Assembly: GCF_014651635.1 (NCBI RefSeq)
Contig: NZ_BMXG01000016.1
Coordinates: forward strand, 1-64,000
Direction: 5' to 3'
Source of the DNA: Cerasicoccus arenae
GTDB taxonomy: Bacteria > Verrucomicrobiota > Verrucomicrobiia > Opitutales > Cerasicoccaceae
DNA: 64,000 nucleotides
Positions 1 to 8,831 of the stretch are shown here, one piece after another (the stretch's first letter is position 1; each line of letters begins with the position of its first letter). The notes below the pieces were generated by a model. It had not been told where the DNA came from, did no database searches, and saw nothing but the letters and a program-made list of their open reading frames with translations. The translations under genes and the position numbers were made by a program.

Positions 1-58
1 TTATTCCCCATTCTCGGTGACGGCCCGAACAACTCTCCTCAACAACACAAAAAACTAG

Positions 59-325
59 ACCTTCCAAGGAACCGTAAAACAAAGTGCGAAAGAATCTGGA
101 CACTACCGAAACAATACCTACGTTATCGTCAAACGCTCAGATACCGCCGGCAGGTTCGAGATACTGCCCAAGCGTTGGATCGTCGAAAGAACATTTGGGT
201 GGCTCTCAAAACACCGACGATTGGCAAAGGACTACGAGACAAACACCGACTCGTCTGTGGCGATGATTCATATCGCCATGACGCGACTCATGATCAAACG
301 AATCGCAAACAAGAAGAATTTTTAG
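59..325 (+). pseudogene. IS5-family transposase, C-terminal remnant
   Basis: The frame read from about 59 to the TAG at 323-325 gives the C-terminal part of an IS5-family (ISL2/IS1031-like) DDE transposase. Recognisable pieces are [10 protein letters not shown], then [26 protein letters not shown] and [11 protein letters not shown]; the Glu in IVERTFGW is the third catalytic residue of this family. The frame is closed upstream by a TAG at 56-58 and has no start codon, so the catalytic core is missing or frameshifted and only about 88 codons remain. It is either a decayed copy or cut by the window edge plus a mutation. It marks the edge of the exported-protein block that follows. Confidence 0.8.
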
Positions 326-359
326 ACGCCCTCTAAGAAGTTGGCATCCACCAACGACT

Positions 360-2291
360 CTACGGATTGGCTGAGGCGAATTCATCTCCGACATTGATGG
401 GCTTCCCGCCAATCAATATCTGTCTGGAACATCGCTGTATGCCTTCATCGGCAAAGTGGCTTGCGGGATATAGTTGCTTTGCGCGCAGGAAAGCAAACAA
501 GGCCTTACTGTAGTCTTCCTCGCTAATCGCTTCTTCACCCTCGGAAAGCGCTGCGGCAAAGCGTGATGCTTTGACCGCAAAATCCCCACGCATGCGGTTA
601 AGCTCCTGGTCATCCGGATATTGCTGATAGGCATGCTCCAGAATTTCCCATGCACCAAATTTGTTGTCGATACGACTGAGCTCCTGGGCTTGGGCCATCG
701 CGGTTTCAATACGCTCCATTCGCTTCATGATGTCTAGGAAATCCTTATTACGAGCGCCATCCATCGCGAGCGCAGCAGCGAAGCGGAAGCGGTCATTAAA
801 GATTGCCCGAAAATCCTTCTGCTTTACCAAGCGGTCGAAATCACCAGAAGCCAGTTCCTGAACATCGGTCTTTTCCAGCAGTTTTTCGGAGAATTTCTGA
901 ATCTCCGGATTGGTAGGCCAGAATTCTACAGCCTCCCTTAAACCCGCCTCTATTCCAACACGATCCTGTTCGTAAGCAGCGCTTAAAGCGCGCTGAATTG
1001 CAAGATTACTCAGCTGCTTCGAAGTTGCGATGAAAGCGTCGGCCTTACCGGTATCAAAGTCCTGCACATACTCGGTGATCCTGGTCAAAGTTTCGCTCGC
1101 ACGATCAAAATTTTTAACCTCTAAGGCATTGGCCAATGTATTCAGATCACGAATATAGCTCAAAATCTGCCTTTTTTTGTCCAGCGGAAAAGTCTTCACA
1201 GAGGGTAAGTATTCGCCCAGATAGAAGGCTTCTAGTAGACGCTTGGCCGCCATGTGGATCTCACCATGCTCCAGATGAAAATTTACGGTTTTTATGGATT
1301 GGCCTACATCGGCCATAGCTTCCTTGGAAAGTGCGTCAATCGTTGACGTCGTAATTTTCACATCCAAATCGCCAAATACTTGGCCCTTGAGCGATTCGGC
1401 ACCCTCTAAAGTATTATCTTCAGCACTAAACATGTAGCGGTAGAAGTCATTAGCAATCAGAGTGTGCTGAAAGCGACGCTGAATAAAGAACTGCATGATC
1501 ATACTTTGAAATTCCAGCTTCTGATTGATTCGGGAAGACAACTCGTAGTCTTTGTTTACGTTGAGTTGCTTTTCCGTTTCATCTAAGCGTTTCTTCTCGG
1601 GTTCGAGGAGGTAATCCAAGGCTGGCGGCGCCGGATTGTCACGGCCAATCGTGCCGCGTGTCATGTCGATGAACTCTCGGCGATCCCGATTATTAATTAT
1701 GCGCATGTTTGATTCAATCCGGCTGCGGTCTTCCTCGAGCCGTTCGTTTTCCAACAGGAGGTTTCGTATTTTCGAGTTCGTCTGCCAAAAGCTGACCACG
1801 CGGTCAGCGAGAGTTTCGCTCAAACCACTATCCATGGGGAACTCGGAAGCTTGGTAAAGCATGCGCCACGCTTCTGCGACACGCTTCGCATCCTTACCAC
1901 CATTGTAACCGACCAATTGCCGATTGATCTGTTCGAGGATTTCATTATATTCGACATCCTCCTGACTAGTGGCTGGGGGCGAGTTTAGATATTTTTCAAA
2001 GCGGGCCTTGGCCATCTCAGAGTCGCCAAGATTAAAGGACTTTCCCTGCCAGTTAAAAGAGCTGCTGCGCAGGTCAAAACCTTCAAGAACTGTGCGCACG
2101 CCAGCAGATGAATCTTCCCCCGATCGTGGGGCCTGACGCGGTGGATTATTGAAATTCCCTCCAGTTGAAGGCCCTTGGGCGGACGTAGGCCCTAGCGATG
2201 ACGCGCCAGATCCAGTGGGCTTTGGAATGTCTTGGCTCTGCGCCAATAATGCGCTCGCAAAGAGGAAAATGGTCAAGGTAAATACCTTCAT
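360..2291 (-). CDS. Large secreted protein of unknown function with TPR-like end
   Basis: No family recognised. The 643-residue product starts with a signal peptide (MKVFTLTIFLFASALLAQSQ), followed by a low-complexity Gly/Pro/Ser/Gln segment to about residue 60. The rest is mostly helical and charged. The last ~100 residues look like one or two tetratricopeptide-type helical pairs (EDYSKALFAFLRAKQLYPAS). It is the last gene of the minus-strand run, 2 bp after the small membrane protein, so co-expression is likely. It could be a periplasmic scaffold; this is inference only. Confidence 0.75.
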   Translation of the reverse strand: MKVFTLTIFLFASALLAQSQDIPKPTGSGASSLGPTSAQGPSTGGNFNNPPRQAPRSGEDSSAGVRTVLEGFDLRSSSFNWQGKSFNLGDSEMAKARFEKYLNSPPATSQEDVEYNEILEQINRQLVGYNGGKDAKRVAEAWRMLYQASEFPMDSGLSETLADRVVSFWQTNSKIRNLLLENERLEEDRSRIESNMRIINNRDRREFIDMTRGTIGRDNPAPPALDYLLEPEKKRLDETEKQLNVNKDYELSSRINQKLEFQSMIMQFFIQRRFQHTLIANDFYRYMFSAEDNTLEGAESLKGQVFGDLDVKITTSTIDALSKEAMADVGQSIKTVNFHLEHGEIHMAAKRLLEAFYLGEYLPSVKTFPLDKKRQILSYIRDLNTLANALEVKNFDRASETLTRITEYVQDFDTGKADAFIATSKQLSNLAIQRALSAAYEQDRVGIEAGLREAVEFWPTNPEIQKFSEKLLEKTDVQELASGDFDRLVKQKDFRAIFNDRFRFAAALAMDGARNKDFLDIMKRMERIETAMAQAQELSRIDNKFGAWEILEHAYQQYPDDQELNRMRGDFAVKASRFAAALSEGEEAISEEDYSKALFAFLRAKQLYPASHFADEGIQRCSRQILIGGKPINVGDEFASANP

Positions 2292-2293
2292 GA

Positions 2294-2686
2294 TTATAGC
2301 TTAGTAAAGGATTCAACGGTCAATACGCCGCGCTCGTCCACGCGTAAACCAAAACGATAGATCTGCCCTGGATTGGGGCTAAAGTCCTCAAAACCATACG
2401 GAACAAATAGGGGCACCGAATCATTTGTAGCGACGTCTTGCGTGAGCAACAACCGGCCCACGCCAGTTTCATAGCCCAGTTGGGTATCAATACGCCCCTC
2501 CAACTCATATTGATTGCCAGAGAACGCCTTGGGATTGTCCGCAAATTGCGCCACTGGCAAGGGCTGTGACACGCCGCCAGCAAGATTGCGGTACGCCATT
2601 AAGCCCACCAAAACGAGTATGGCGAGGCCCGCGACTACGAAAACCGGGACAAGTGCGGATTTTCCAGAACGGTAATTTTTCTTCAT
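2294..2686 (-). CDS. Small single-pass membrane protein with OB-like outer domain
   Basis: A 130-residue protein with a basic N-terminus, one transmembrane segment at about residues 12-30 (VPVFVVAGLAILVLVGLMAY) and an exported beta-rich domain of about 90 residues. The text NPKAFSGNQYELEGRID recalls the OB-fold start of CcmE-like or bacterial OB proteins, but there is no haem-binding His motif, so a CcmE role is not claimed. It lies between the MauE-like gene (1 bp away) and the large secreted protein (2 bp away), so it is almost certainly in the same operon. Confidence 0.7.
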   Translation of the reverse strand: MKKNYRSGKSALVPVFVVAGLAILVLVGLMAYRNLAGGVSQPLPVAQFADNPKAFSGNQYELEGRIDTQLGYETGVGRLLLTQDVATNDSVPLFVPYGFEDFSPNPGQIYRFGLRVDERGVLTVESFTKL

Positions 2687-2687
2687 A

Positions 2688-3158
2688 TTAGTTGGGGTGG
2701 AGAGTTGGCTTGCTCAATGGACACGCGACATTCGATGCAGTTGGCTTAAATGATAACTTGGCATTTGAAAAGATGGATAACGTGATGGATAACGACAATA
2801 GAACGACGTCTCGAAGCAGCACCAGCCAATAATTGCTATTCTCAGTTTCTGAGCCAAAGCATCCGCAGTTGATGTTCAGGCCACGTACCCATGCGGCACA
2901 CAGTGCAACCATGAATACGAACATCATGCATGCCATTATGCTTGTGGAAGCACGCTTCAACGAATGAAAGCACATCATAACAACAACCAACATTTCCAAT
3001 TACGGCAAGTAAAAAGCCATTAGCCAAGCCACGTCATAGGGAACAAGTTGATAAGCTTCAATTGAATGGAGAAACTCGGTTGGCGCGATGAACTTTACGA
3101 CTCCCGAATAAACAAACACCGCAGCCAGTATCGATTGGGCTAGAATCAGAAAAATCAT
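2688..3158 (-). pseudogene. MauE/DoxX-like membrane protein interrupted by one in-frame TAA
   Basis: Both halves of a four-TM MauE-type protein are present in the same reading frame, separated by one TAA codon at 3000-3002. The first half reads AAVFVYSGVVKFIAPTEF then YQLVPYDVAWLMAFYLP; the second reads LEMLVVVMM and the typical GLNINCGCFG, LVLLRDVVLLSL. In relatives the LP-x-LE junction continues directly, so the stop replaces one residue. The start is taken at 3158 because that ATG overlaps the rhodanese stop (ATGA). MauE proteins help form disulfides in partner periplasmic proteins. It may be a true nonsense mutant, a split gene restarting at TTG 2999, readthrough, or a sequencing error. 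Confidence 0.75.
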
Positions 3159-3577
3159 TTTACTTCGAGCCATGCGCCCCACTCTCCTTTCAGGACATAA
3201 ATTTCGTCCATCGCGAACTCGTTTGGCAGGCGTTCAGCCAGCTCCTTGCTGGCACGACACTGGCGATTATTACAATAAACCACCACCGCGAGTCCGAGTT
3301 CCCATTTATTCAGAAACAACCCCGCCTGTTCATCAAAATGAGACAACGACAGATTGATTACACTCGGAATATGGTCCTGATCGAACGGTTCCGGCTCGCG
3401 CGCATCGATCCACAGATATGGCCGATCCCACGAACCCAGAACAGTATAATCCACTTCGCCCTCGCCTAAGGTTTCAACATTCCAATGCGGGAGATCCGGA
3501 TTCAGCCACACGTTAATCCCACCCAATAAGATTGGAGCTGTCAGAAGTATAGAAAATTGGATGAGAAATCGTTTCAT
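3155..3577 (-). CDS. Exported rhodanese-domain protein
   Basis: 140 residues: a signal anchor at about residues 1-22, then one rhodanese domain. The active-site loop is visible as C102-NNRQC-R108, the Cys-x5-Arg cradle of active rhodaneses, preceded by the core strand VVVYC. LWIDAREPEPFDQDHIPSVINL is the usual CH2A-like region. It would handle sulfur or thiol groups outside the cytoplasm. It overlaps the MauE-like gene by 4 bp and follows the O-antigen-ligase-like gene by 1 bp, which suggests translational coupling and a link to thiol/disulfide chemistry. Confidence 0.88.
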   Translation of the reverse strand: MKRFLIQFSILLTAPILLGGINVWLNPDLPHWNVETLGEGEVDYTVLGSWDRPYLWIDAREPEPFDQDHIPSVINLSLSHFDEQAGLFLNKWELGLAVVVYCNNRQCRASKELAERLPNEFAMDEIYVLKGEWGAWLEVK

Positions 3578-3578
3578 A

Positions 3579-5033
3579 CTACATGGCGAAAGGATCGTGC
3601 CCCGAGGCTAGCGTTGATTTTGAATCGTTTTGATAGTTCGAACCATCAGTGCCACTTCCCATATCCAACAGGTATCGTGGCCAGTCCGGAATGTAATCCA
3701 TCACACCGGACAAAGTGGTTATTTTCCACAGTTCATTGTCCGCAGCGGCATTGCGCCACGCAATGCTGCGGCGCCAGTCACCCATGCTACCAAGGTAAAT
3801 TTCCAAAGGCCGATTCACCGCCACACGCTGCCATTGCTCAATTGAATCAGACCCAGGGTTCATCAAGGTAATTTCTTCCACAGACTCTGGCAGCGGCCCA
3901 TCAAACGTCATGTCTCCCGCAAAGAGCAGTCGCTTTGGGTTGGACGCCTGCCAAGTCACCCCATAGTCAATATTTACCTGACCCAACTCATCCAGGTATT
4001 TCCGGACTGAATGCCCGTACTTGTCGCCTATGACTCGCCGGTGCGGAGCGATAATCCAGAGCGGATCGGAAGAAGGCTCTCCCGCAGTCACGAGTATCTT
4101 GTTTGCTTGAATCGTGATTGGCGTCGGGATCCAATAAGCTGCCGCGACCAGAACGATTATTGAAGCAAGTGCGCTAGACAAACTCAACACTGCTTCATGC
4201 TTCTGCAAATGCTGTCGCCGCAAAAGCCGCTCCAGCAGGACTCCGGTCAGCAGCAGGCCTGGCAATATCCAAACAGCTGGCAAATTCAATGTCCGACTAA
4301 ATAGACCTGTAAAAAACAGAGTAGCCCAAGCAGCAAAGGCCACCATGCGTAAATGTCCGCTGCCCCTCGATGGCCACAACAGCGCAAGAATCGACGCCCA
4401 AGCAAAAATGTATGCAAGCTTGAAGGCGACATCCTGCTCGGCTAGCCAAGTCAAATGCGAGTTTACCAGGGACAGATAGGTACGTGTATCGCCAACGGGC
4501 TGATACCACTGTGCATAAAAGTCGCCAGCTCGATCGGTACCCACACCTTCAGGCGCATCTTTGATCATCGACAAGCCGGCCGAATACAACAGTAGGCGCA
4601 CATTAGTCGATTCATCTTCACCACTGGTTATCGACACCAGCCGGTCGCGCATCCCCAGCTCACCGGAATACCAGCCAGCAGTAAGGAATACGAGCACTAG
4701 TGCAATCAACCGCAACCACGTCAAACGGCGCCTGATAACATCATGCAATGAGTCTTCCGCATGCCAACGCTCCATGCCCAAGAGAATCATTAAACCTAAC
4801 ACAACGGCCACCAAACCACCTCGCGACTCGGTTTGCAGAAGAAAGAAAAGGCAAGCACTGAACAAGGTCAGGCTTAACCAGTAGCCCCAACGCTTGAAAT
4901 GCAGCGCGAACCACCAAACAGACACTGCAAAAACGGCGATGAAAGCTGCCGTTCGATTTGACGATCCAGGTCCATTATCAAACCAATCAAGGCGATACTC
5001 CGGCAAGAAAAAACTGGATAGTCCTTCCATCAC
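3579..5033 (-). CDS. O-antigen ligase/polymerase-like membrane protein with C-terminal extra domain
   Basis: 484 residues. The first ~300 contain about seven hydrophobic segments and the family signature TESRGGLVAVVLGLMILL of the Wzy/WaaL O-antigen ligase domain; a large exported loop holds LRLLLYSAGLSMIKDAPEGVG. After the last membrane span (about residue 305) a ~180-residue soluble domain follows, with hydrolase-like text (ILVTAGEPSSDPLWIIAPHRR). That domain is not part of the usual ligase fold. It overlaps the upstream hydrolase gene by 4 bp. Membership of the ligase superfamily is fairly sure; the substrate is unknown and need not be O-antigen. Confidence 0.78.
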   Translation of the reverse strand: MMEGLSSFFLPEYRLDWFDNGPGSSNRTAAFIAVFAVSVWWFALHFKRWGYWLSLTLFSACLFFLLQTESRGGLVAVVLGLMILLGMERWHAEDSLHDVIRRRLTWLRLIALVLVFLTAGWYSGELGMRDRLVSITSGEDESTNVRLLLYSAGLSMIKDAPEGVGTDRAGDFYAQWYQPVGDTRTYLSLVNSHLTWLAEQDVAFKLAYIFAWASILALLWPSRGSGHLRMVAFAAWATLFFTGLFSRTLNLPAVWILPGLLLTGVLLERLLRRQHLQKHEAVLSLSSALASIIVLVAAAYWIPTPITIQANKILVTAGEPSSDPLWIIAPHRRVIGDKYGHSVRKYLDELGQVNIDYGVTWQASNPKRLLFAGDMTFDGPLPESVEEITLMNPGSDSIEQWQRVAVNRPLEIYLGSMGDWRRSIAWRNAAADNELWKITTLSGVMDYIPDWPRYLLDMGSGTDGSNYQNDSKSTLASGHDPFAM

Positions 5034-6028
5034 TCAATTACCGTGCCCCATGCTTCGGCAATTTCCTTTGTCGGTAACGCCACCATAAATTCCGGCGTCA
5101 CATATTCTTCAGCCTGTTTCACTGGAAATGCCTCTTGATTGAAATAGTCCCCGACATAGGTCGGATATCGCATGAAGTAGAACTGATCCACCTCCGGCTT
5201 TTTCCAATTCTCGTCCGTTGGATCTGGAATGAATTTCAGGCAGTAATCAAAAAACTTCAGCGTCAAGGCCTCCGTTTCTGGACTGCTGCTATGACCTAGA
5301 TTTTCCTCCGCCCGAAATATCATGTGATAGCCCTTTTTAAGACCATCTCGATAAAAGCGTTGCCCCGCTGGATATCCATACTCGCGCGTCCCAGTCGTCA
5401 CCAACCACAAAACTTCGTTCGCATCATCTGACAATGCATCATAGCTGCTGTTCACGTGCATGTGAACTCCGAAAAAGTAATCGGGCTTGCGCAACGCCAA
5501 ACGGTGTCCCATCTGCCCGCCACCACTAATGCCGTAGAGCATGGTATCATGCATGGGAAGTGAATACTTTTTACAAATTCGCTTAAAGCCCATTTCCCAT
5601 TCACGTGCGCGCTTGTCGTAGTCTTTCTCATACCGCTCGGCCCGCTCTTCTTCGAAATCCACAGTGTCTTCATTGTGCCGATACCCTTTAAAATTCGTCC
5701 AGCAAATCACCGCCAAGTTATTCTCCTCCGCAAACTTAATAATATGCGAAAATCGACCCTTCATTTCTAAATTACCTCGAATATCATCTGCTCGAGTCTG
5801 CCATGTACAAACCGCAATTAGCCCACGAACCGCAGGAATCGGTTCATTAAACATGTTCTTTCGGTCCGCCTCGACGTCCCAACTATTGGGCATCCTCAGA
5901 TAGAAGGTAATGTCCTCGTATTTGGCGATTTTTGTAGGCTCAACCAGCTTATACACATCTGCACATAGCACCGACATGCTAGACAAAAATGCAGAAACCA
6001 TAAAAGCCTTGAATTTATGAATCTTCAT
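5030..6028 (-). CDS. Secreted alpha/beta-hydrolase
   Basis: About 332 residues from the ATG at 6028 (MKIHKFKAFMVSAFLSS, a signal peptide); an upstream in-frame ATG at 6055 would add nine residues and spoil the signal. The nucleophile elbow is YGISGGGQMG (Gly-x-Ser-Gly-Gly), a dienelactone-hydrolase/PHB-depolymerase-like serine hydrolase elbow; the late His is probably in ENLGHSSSPET. Substrate unknown. A shorter paralogue sits at 7993-8811. The 3' end overlaps the O-antigen-ligase-like gene by 4 bp. Confidence 0.8.
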   Translation of the reverse strand: MKIHKFKAFMVSAFLSSMSVLCADVYKLVEPTKIAKYEDITFYLRMPNSWDVEADRKNMFNEPIPAVRGLIAVCTWQTRADDIRGNLEMKGRFSHIIKFAEENNLAVICWTNFKGYRHNEDTVDFEEERAERYEKDYDKRAREWEMGFKRICKKYSLPMHDTMLYGISGGGQMGHRLALRKPDYFFGVHMHVNSSYDALSDDANEVLWLVTTGTREYGYPAGQRFYRDGLKKGYHMIFRAEENLGHSSSPETEALTLKFFDYCLKFIPDPTDENWKKPEVDQFYFMRYPTYVGDYFNQEAFPVKQAEEYVTPEFMVALPTKEIAEAWGTVIE

Positions 6029-6079
6029 TATCCTACATATATATTCATAATACATTAAGGAATGCTTTATATTGAAAAT

Positions 6080-7777
6080 CTATATTCCCTGACTGATTAC
6101 AGTTATTGCATTGAAAATATCTGACAACTCAGTCGGGTCTTCAATCCAACGAACATGCTGTAGATTACCCTCGGCAAGATTCTTGAGACGCACCCTTCCA
6201 TCTTTCAGTACAATGTAATGTAATCCGCTACCCCGTTCTCGAAAGAACCAATTACCCTGTCCCTTGCGATAGATCATCCATTCATCCGTAAATCCATTTA
6301 TTTTCTCTATTTTTCCATCAACCAGCACCAGTACCCGTGCAATCCCATCTATCTGCTGATAGACCTCCCGTATTTGCTTACCATCTTCAAAGCGTAGTCG
6401 CTCAGTCAGTTTGCCATCGGAAAATTTATCTTCTCGAACAAGCTGATCGTCACGGACTACTCGAAGTATATCGCCATCATGGATGTAGTGCGTCTGCACG
6501 TCTGACAGCCAATCAACTTCCCGTAATAGCTCACCATTCGGCGCATAGGCAAAGCTCTTCTGCATGTCCCAGTCGCCTTTATCATTTTTCTTTTCAATCT
6601 TACGTAAATTTAGGTAAGCTGCCCCGGGTGCCATGATGAATGTCTTTCGCAAAACATTTCCAGCAGCATCAGTGTAACTACGCATGCCAGAATCCCAATT
6701 ATAGGACCACTGCTCTGGTTTCTTTTCCTCACCTTCAATATATCGCTTGATGGATACATTCCCAGGAGTAGCGGTTACCTGCTCCATATCGTAGCCCAAA
6801 AATGGATCAAAAGCATCGTTTTTGACATCGTAATTAGCACCACTATCTGTAGTGATGAACCCAGAGCGTGCCTCCCATTCGGCCCAACTACTACCCGAAC
6901 CACCGTCTGAATAAGCAATCCGGTTAACTGCAGTAGTCACTGTTTCTGCTTTATTATTATTTTTGCCCTTCTCTCGTTTAATGACACGCTCAACAGGCTC
7001 TCCTAAGCTGTAGGTAAACTGTTCATTTCCTAAGCGTGTGAGAAAACTGACCCGGTAATTCTTATAAGGTGTCTTCCCATCTGGCGACACCATATCCCCC
7101 CCCCCAAGCTCTACGGAATATTTGGCATCTCCTATTTGAACGAGCTTTGGTGTCGCGACTCCGTTATACTCCACATTGAAAAGCACTTCATTTCCACTGT
7201 CCGCAACGATCGCTTTAGGAAATCCTCGACCATTATAGTCGAGACGACAAGTCTGCGTCCCTTCTCCGAGCCTGAAGCGCACGAGACGGCCATCTCGATA
7301 CTCAAATGCCCAGCCAGAATTTGCCTTGGATGTTATCAGGTACTCATTACGCCTTTGATCATAGACCGCCTCCAAATCTCCACCTTGGTGCTGGTATATT
7401 TTTTTTCCGCGAGGAGCTTCCTTATCATTGGCAATAGTCAAGAAACGCCTTGAGCCATCTGGGCCATCCCATATGACTTTACCCTGATTATATTCAAACA
7501 CAGTTGAATCAAAAAGCGGGATGGTCCAGCCCGGCCCAAAGGCCCCAGGTTTTAATCTTGGGTCACTCGTAAAGATAAGATCGACATCAAAGTCCAACCC
7601 CTTTCCTACATCAATGGAACCTAGCTCCCGCTTAATCTGCAAATACCCGTAATTGTTCGCATTCCCAATGGAATTGGGACGATCTACAAGTATCGGCGCA
7701 GCTTTGGCGACAGAGGCAACCATGCAAAGCACAGCAGTAACTGTTGCCAGAGATAATATGTTCCAATTTCGAACCAC
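6080..7777 (-). CDS. Secreted RHS/YD-repeat-like shell protein
   Basis: 565 residues with a signal peptide ending near VAKAAP. The body has the beta-strand repeat style of RHS/YD proteins: FGPGWTIPLFDSTVFEY is the typical N-terminal region, followed by WDGPDGSRRFL, FEYRDGRLVRFRLG, LDYNGRGFPKAI and DAAGNVLRKTF. No C-terminal polymorphic toxin domain or RHS-core DPxG cleavage motif is visible, so this is a short solitary shell. A G10 tract (C10 at 7096-7105 on the plus strand) encodes the Gly run in VELGGGDMV. It lies 31 bp after the small secreted peptide gene and is probably co-transcribed. Confidence 0.75.
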   Translation of the reverse strand: MVRNWNILSLATVTAVLCMVASVAKAAPILVDRPNSIGNANNYGYLQIKRELGSIDVGKGLDFDVDLIFTSDPRLKPGAFGPGWTIPLFDSTVFEYNQGKVIWDGPDGSRRFLTIANDKEAPRGKKIYQHQGGDLEAVYDQRRNEYLITSKANSGWAFEYRDGRLVRFRLGEGTQTCRLDYNGRGFPKAIVADSGNEVLFNVEYNGVATPKLVQIGDAKYSVELGGGDMVSPDGKTPYKNYRVSFLTRLGNEQFTYSLGEPVERVIKREKGKNNNKAETVTTAVNRIAYSDGGSGSSWAEWEARSGFITTDSGANYDVKNDAFDPFLGYDMEQVTATPGNVSIKRYIEGEEKKPEQWSYNWDSGMRSYTDAAGNVLRKTFIMAPGAAYLNLRKIEKKNDKGDWDMQKSFAYAPNGELLREVDWLSDVQTHYIHDGDILRVVRDDQLVREDKFSDGKLTERLRFEDGKQIREVYQQIDGIARVLVLVDGKIEKINGFTDEWMIYRKGQGNWFFRERGSGLHYIVLKDGRVRLKNLAEGNLQHVRWIEDPTELSDIFNAITVISQGI

Positions 7778-7808
7778 AACCTGAAGCCCTATTCCGTCAT
7801 CAAACTCG

Positions 7809-7985
7809 TTAAGCTACGAATTCTTCACCCATGCAATCGCTGCCACCTCCAGGCTCACCCTCATCCGTCGGCACTGGATTACAAGGATCCCCTTCATCAG
7901 CCAACAATACATCAGCTCGTGCGTTTTCGTAATTCGCTGTAGCGACAGCGAAGATTCCTAACATGATCATTATGCAGTATTTCAT
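7809..7985 (-). CDS. 58-residue secreted acidic peptide
   Basis: A short ORF from ATG 7985 to TAA 7809-7811. The product begins with a plausible signal peptide (MKYCIMIMLGIFAVATANYE, cleavage near ARA) and leaves a ~34-residue acidic peptide with two Cys (GDPCNPVPTDEGEPGGGSDC). It fits exactly between the hydrolase gene (7 bp) and the RHS-like gene (31 bp) on the same strand, which supports it being real. No family recognised. Possible roles are a small secreted partner or a peptide substrate; both are guesses. Confidence 0.55.
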   Translation of the reverse strand: MKYCIMIMLGIFAVATANYENARADVLLADEGDPCNPVPTDEGEPGGGSDCMGEEFVA

Positions 7986-7992
7986 TTTTATT

Positions 7993-8811
7993 CTATTGGT
8001 TAATCGATTGAATATTATTTAACTCCCCCCAAGGCTCCAAAAGCATTCGAGTAGGCAGAAAACTTAGTAACGCAGGTTGATATGTAGAATCTGGATCCAC
8101 GTATTCCTCTCCCGTATCAACATCAACAAAAACCCCCAGGTTCTTGGGAATATTTGAATCCTCCAGTGCCGTCGAAAAGAAATCTCGAATAAACTGCTCA
8201 AAAGCCCGATGGCGCCCATGTCCAGTCTCCGACAGGCTAATCCATATCCACGGCTTCCCTAAAGCACGGCCCTCATAGAAGTAGGCAAAGGTTGGTTGCC
8301 AGCGGAGACCATCCAGTTCTCCGCAAGCCACAATACCAGGCGGCATAATCTCTGCAGACTTAGGCGAATCCCAGAACTGGGCGGAATAGGCAGTCCATGC
8401 TAGAATGCGTTCTGGCTTCCATTCAACAAAGCGGCTCGTGAAATGGGCACCGCCGGAGAATCCGTAAATGAAGATCGGCAAATCTTTTCCGTATTCTTTC
8501 CGAATCGCTTCCAAGAGCGCGTCCCCCGAACCCTGATCCGGCCAGTAATATCCCTCTCGCTCGCCATTATATAACTTCCGAGTATCTGATTTGTAGGACA
8601 AAGCCATGAGGCCAATTTGATGCTCTCTTGCATAATTCAACCATGGCTTCTCATTCAAGAAAAAGTCACCGTTTTGGTTCAAACCTGGGCACAAAACCAA
8701 CACCGCCCGTTCGTCACCTGTGACATCGATGACCGAGTAATCATACACATCCTTAGCCGCCACAATTTGTATAGCGAAGATGAATGCTAATATGACTAAA
8801 TGGAATCCCAT
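7993..8811 (-). CDS. Secreted alpha/beta-hydrolase, second paralogue
   Basis: 272 residues with signal peptide (MGFHLVILAFIFAIQIVAA). The nucleophile elbow is FIYGFSGGAHFTSRF; the oxyanion strand is VLVLCPGLNQNGDFFL and the catalytic His is probably SETGHGRHRAF. The C-terminal text PTRMLLEPWGEL resembles the tail of the 5030-6028 hydrolase (LPTKEIAEAWGTV), supporting a common origin of the two. The reaction is probably ester or peptide hydrolysis outside the cell; substrate unknown. Confidence 0.8.
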   Translation of the reverse strand: MGFHLVILAFIFAIQIVAAKDVYDYSVIDVTGDERAVLVLCPGLNQNGDFFLNEKPWLNYAREHQIGLMALSYKSDTRKLYNGEREGYYWPDQGSGDALLEAIRKEYGKDLPIFIYGFSGGAHFTSRFVEWKPERILAWTAYSAQFWDSPKSAEIMPPGIVACGELDGLRWQPTFAYFYEGRALGKPWIWISLSETGHGRHRAFEQFIRDFFSTALEDSNIPKNLGVFVDVDTGEEYVDPDSTYQPALLSFLPTRMLLEPWGELNNIQSINQ

Positions 8812-8831
8812 GAGTGTAGCCCTCGTTTTAG

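Noticed and set aside
2294-2686. CcmE haem chaperone
   Set aside because: OB-like text after a single TM is similar, but the haem-binding His motif is missing and no ccm genes are near.
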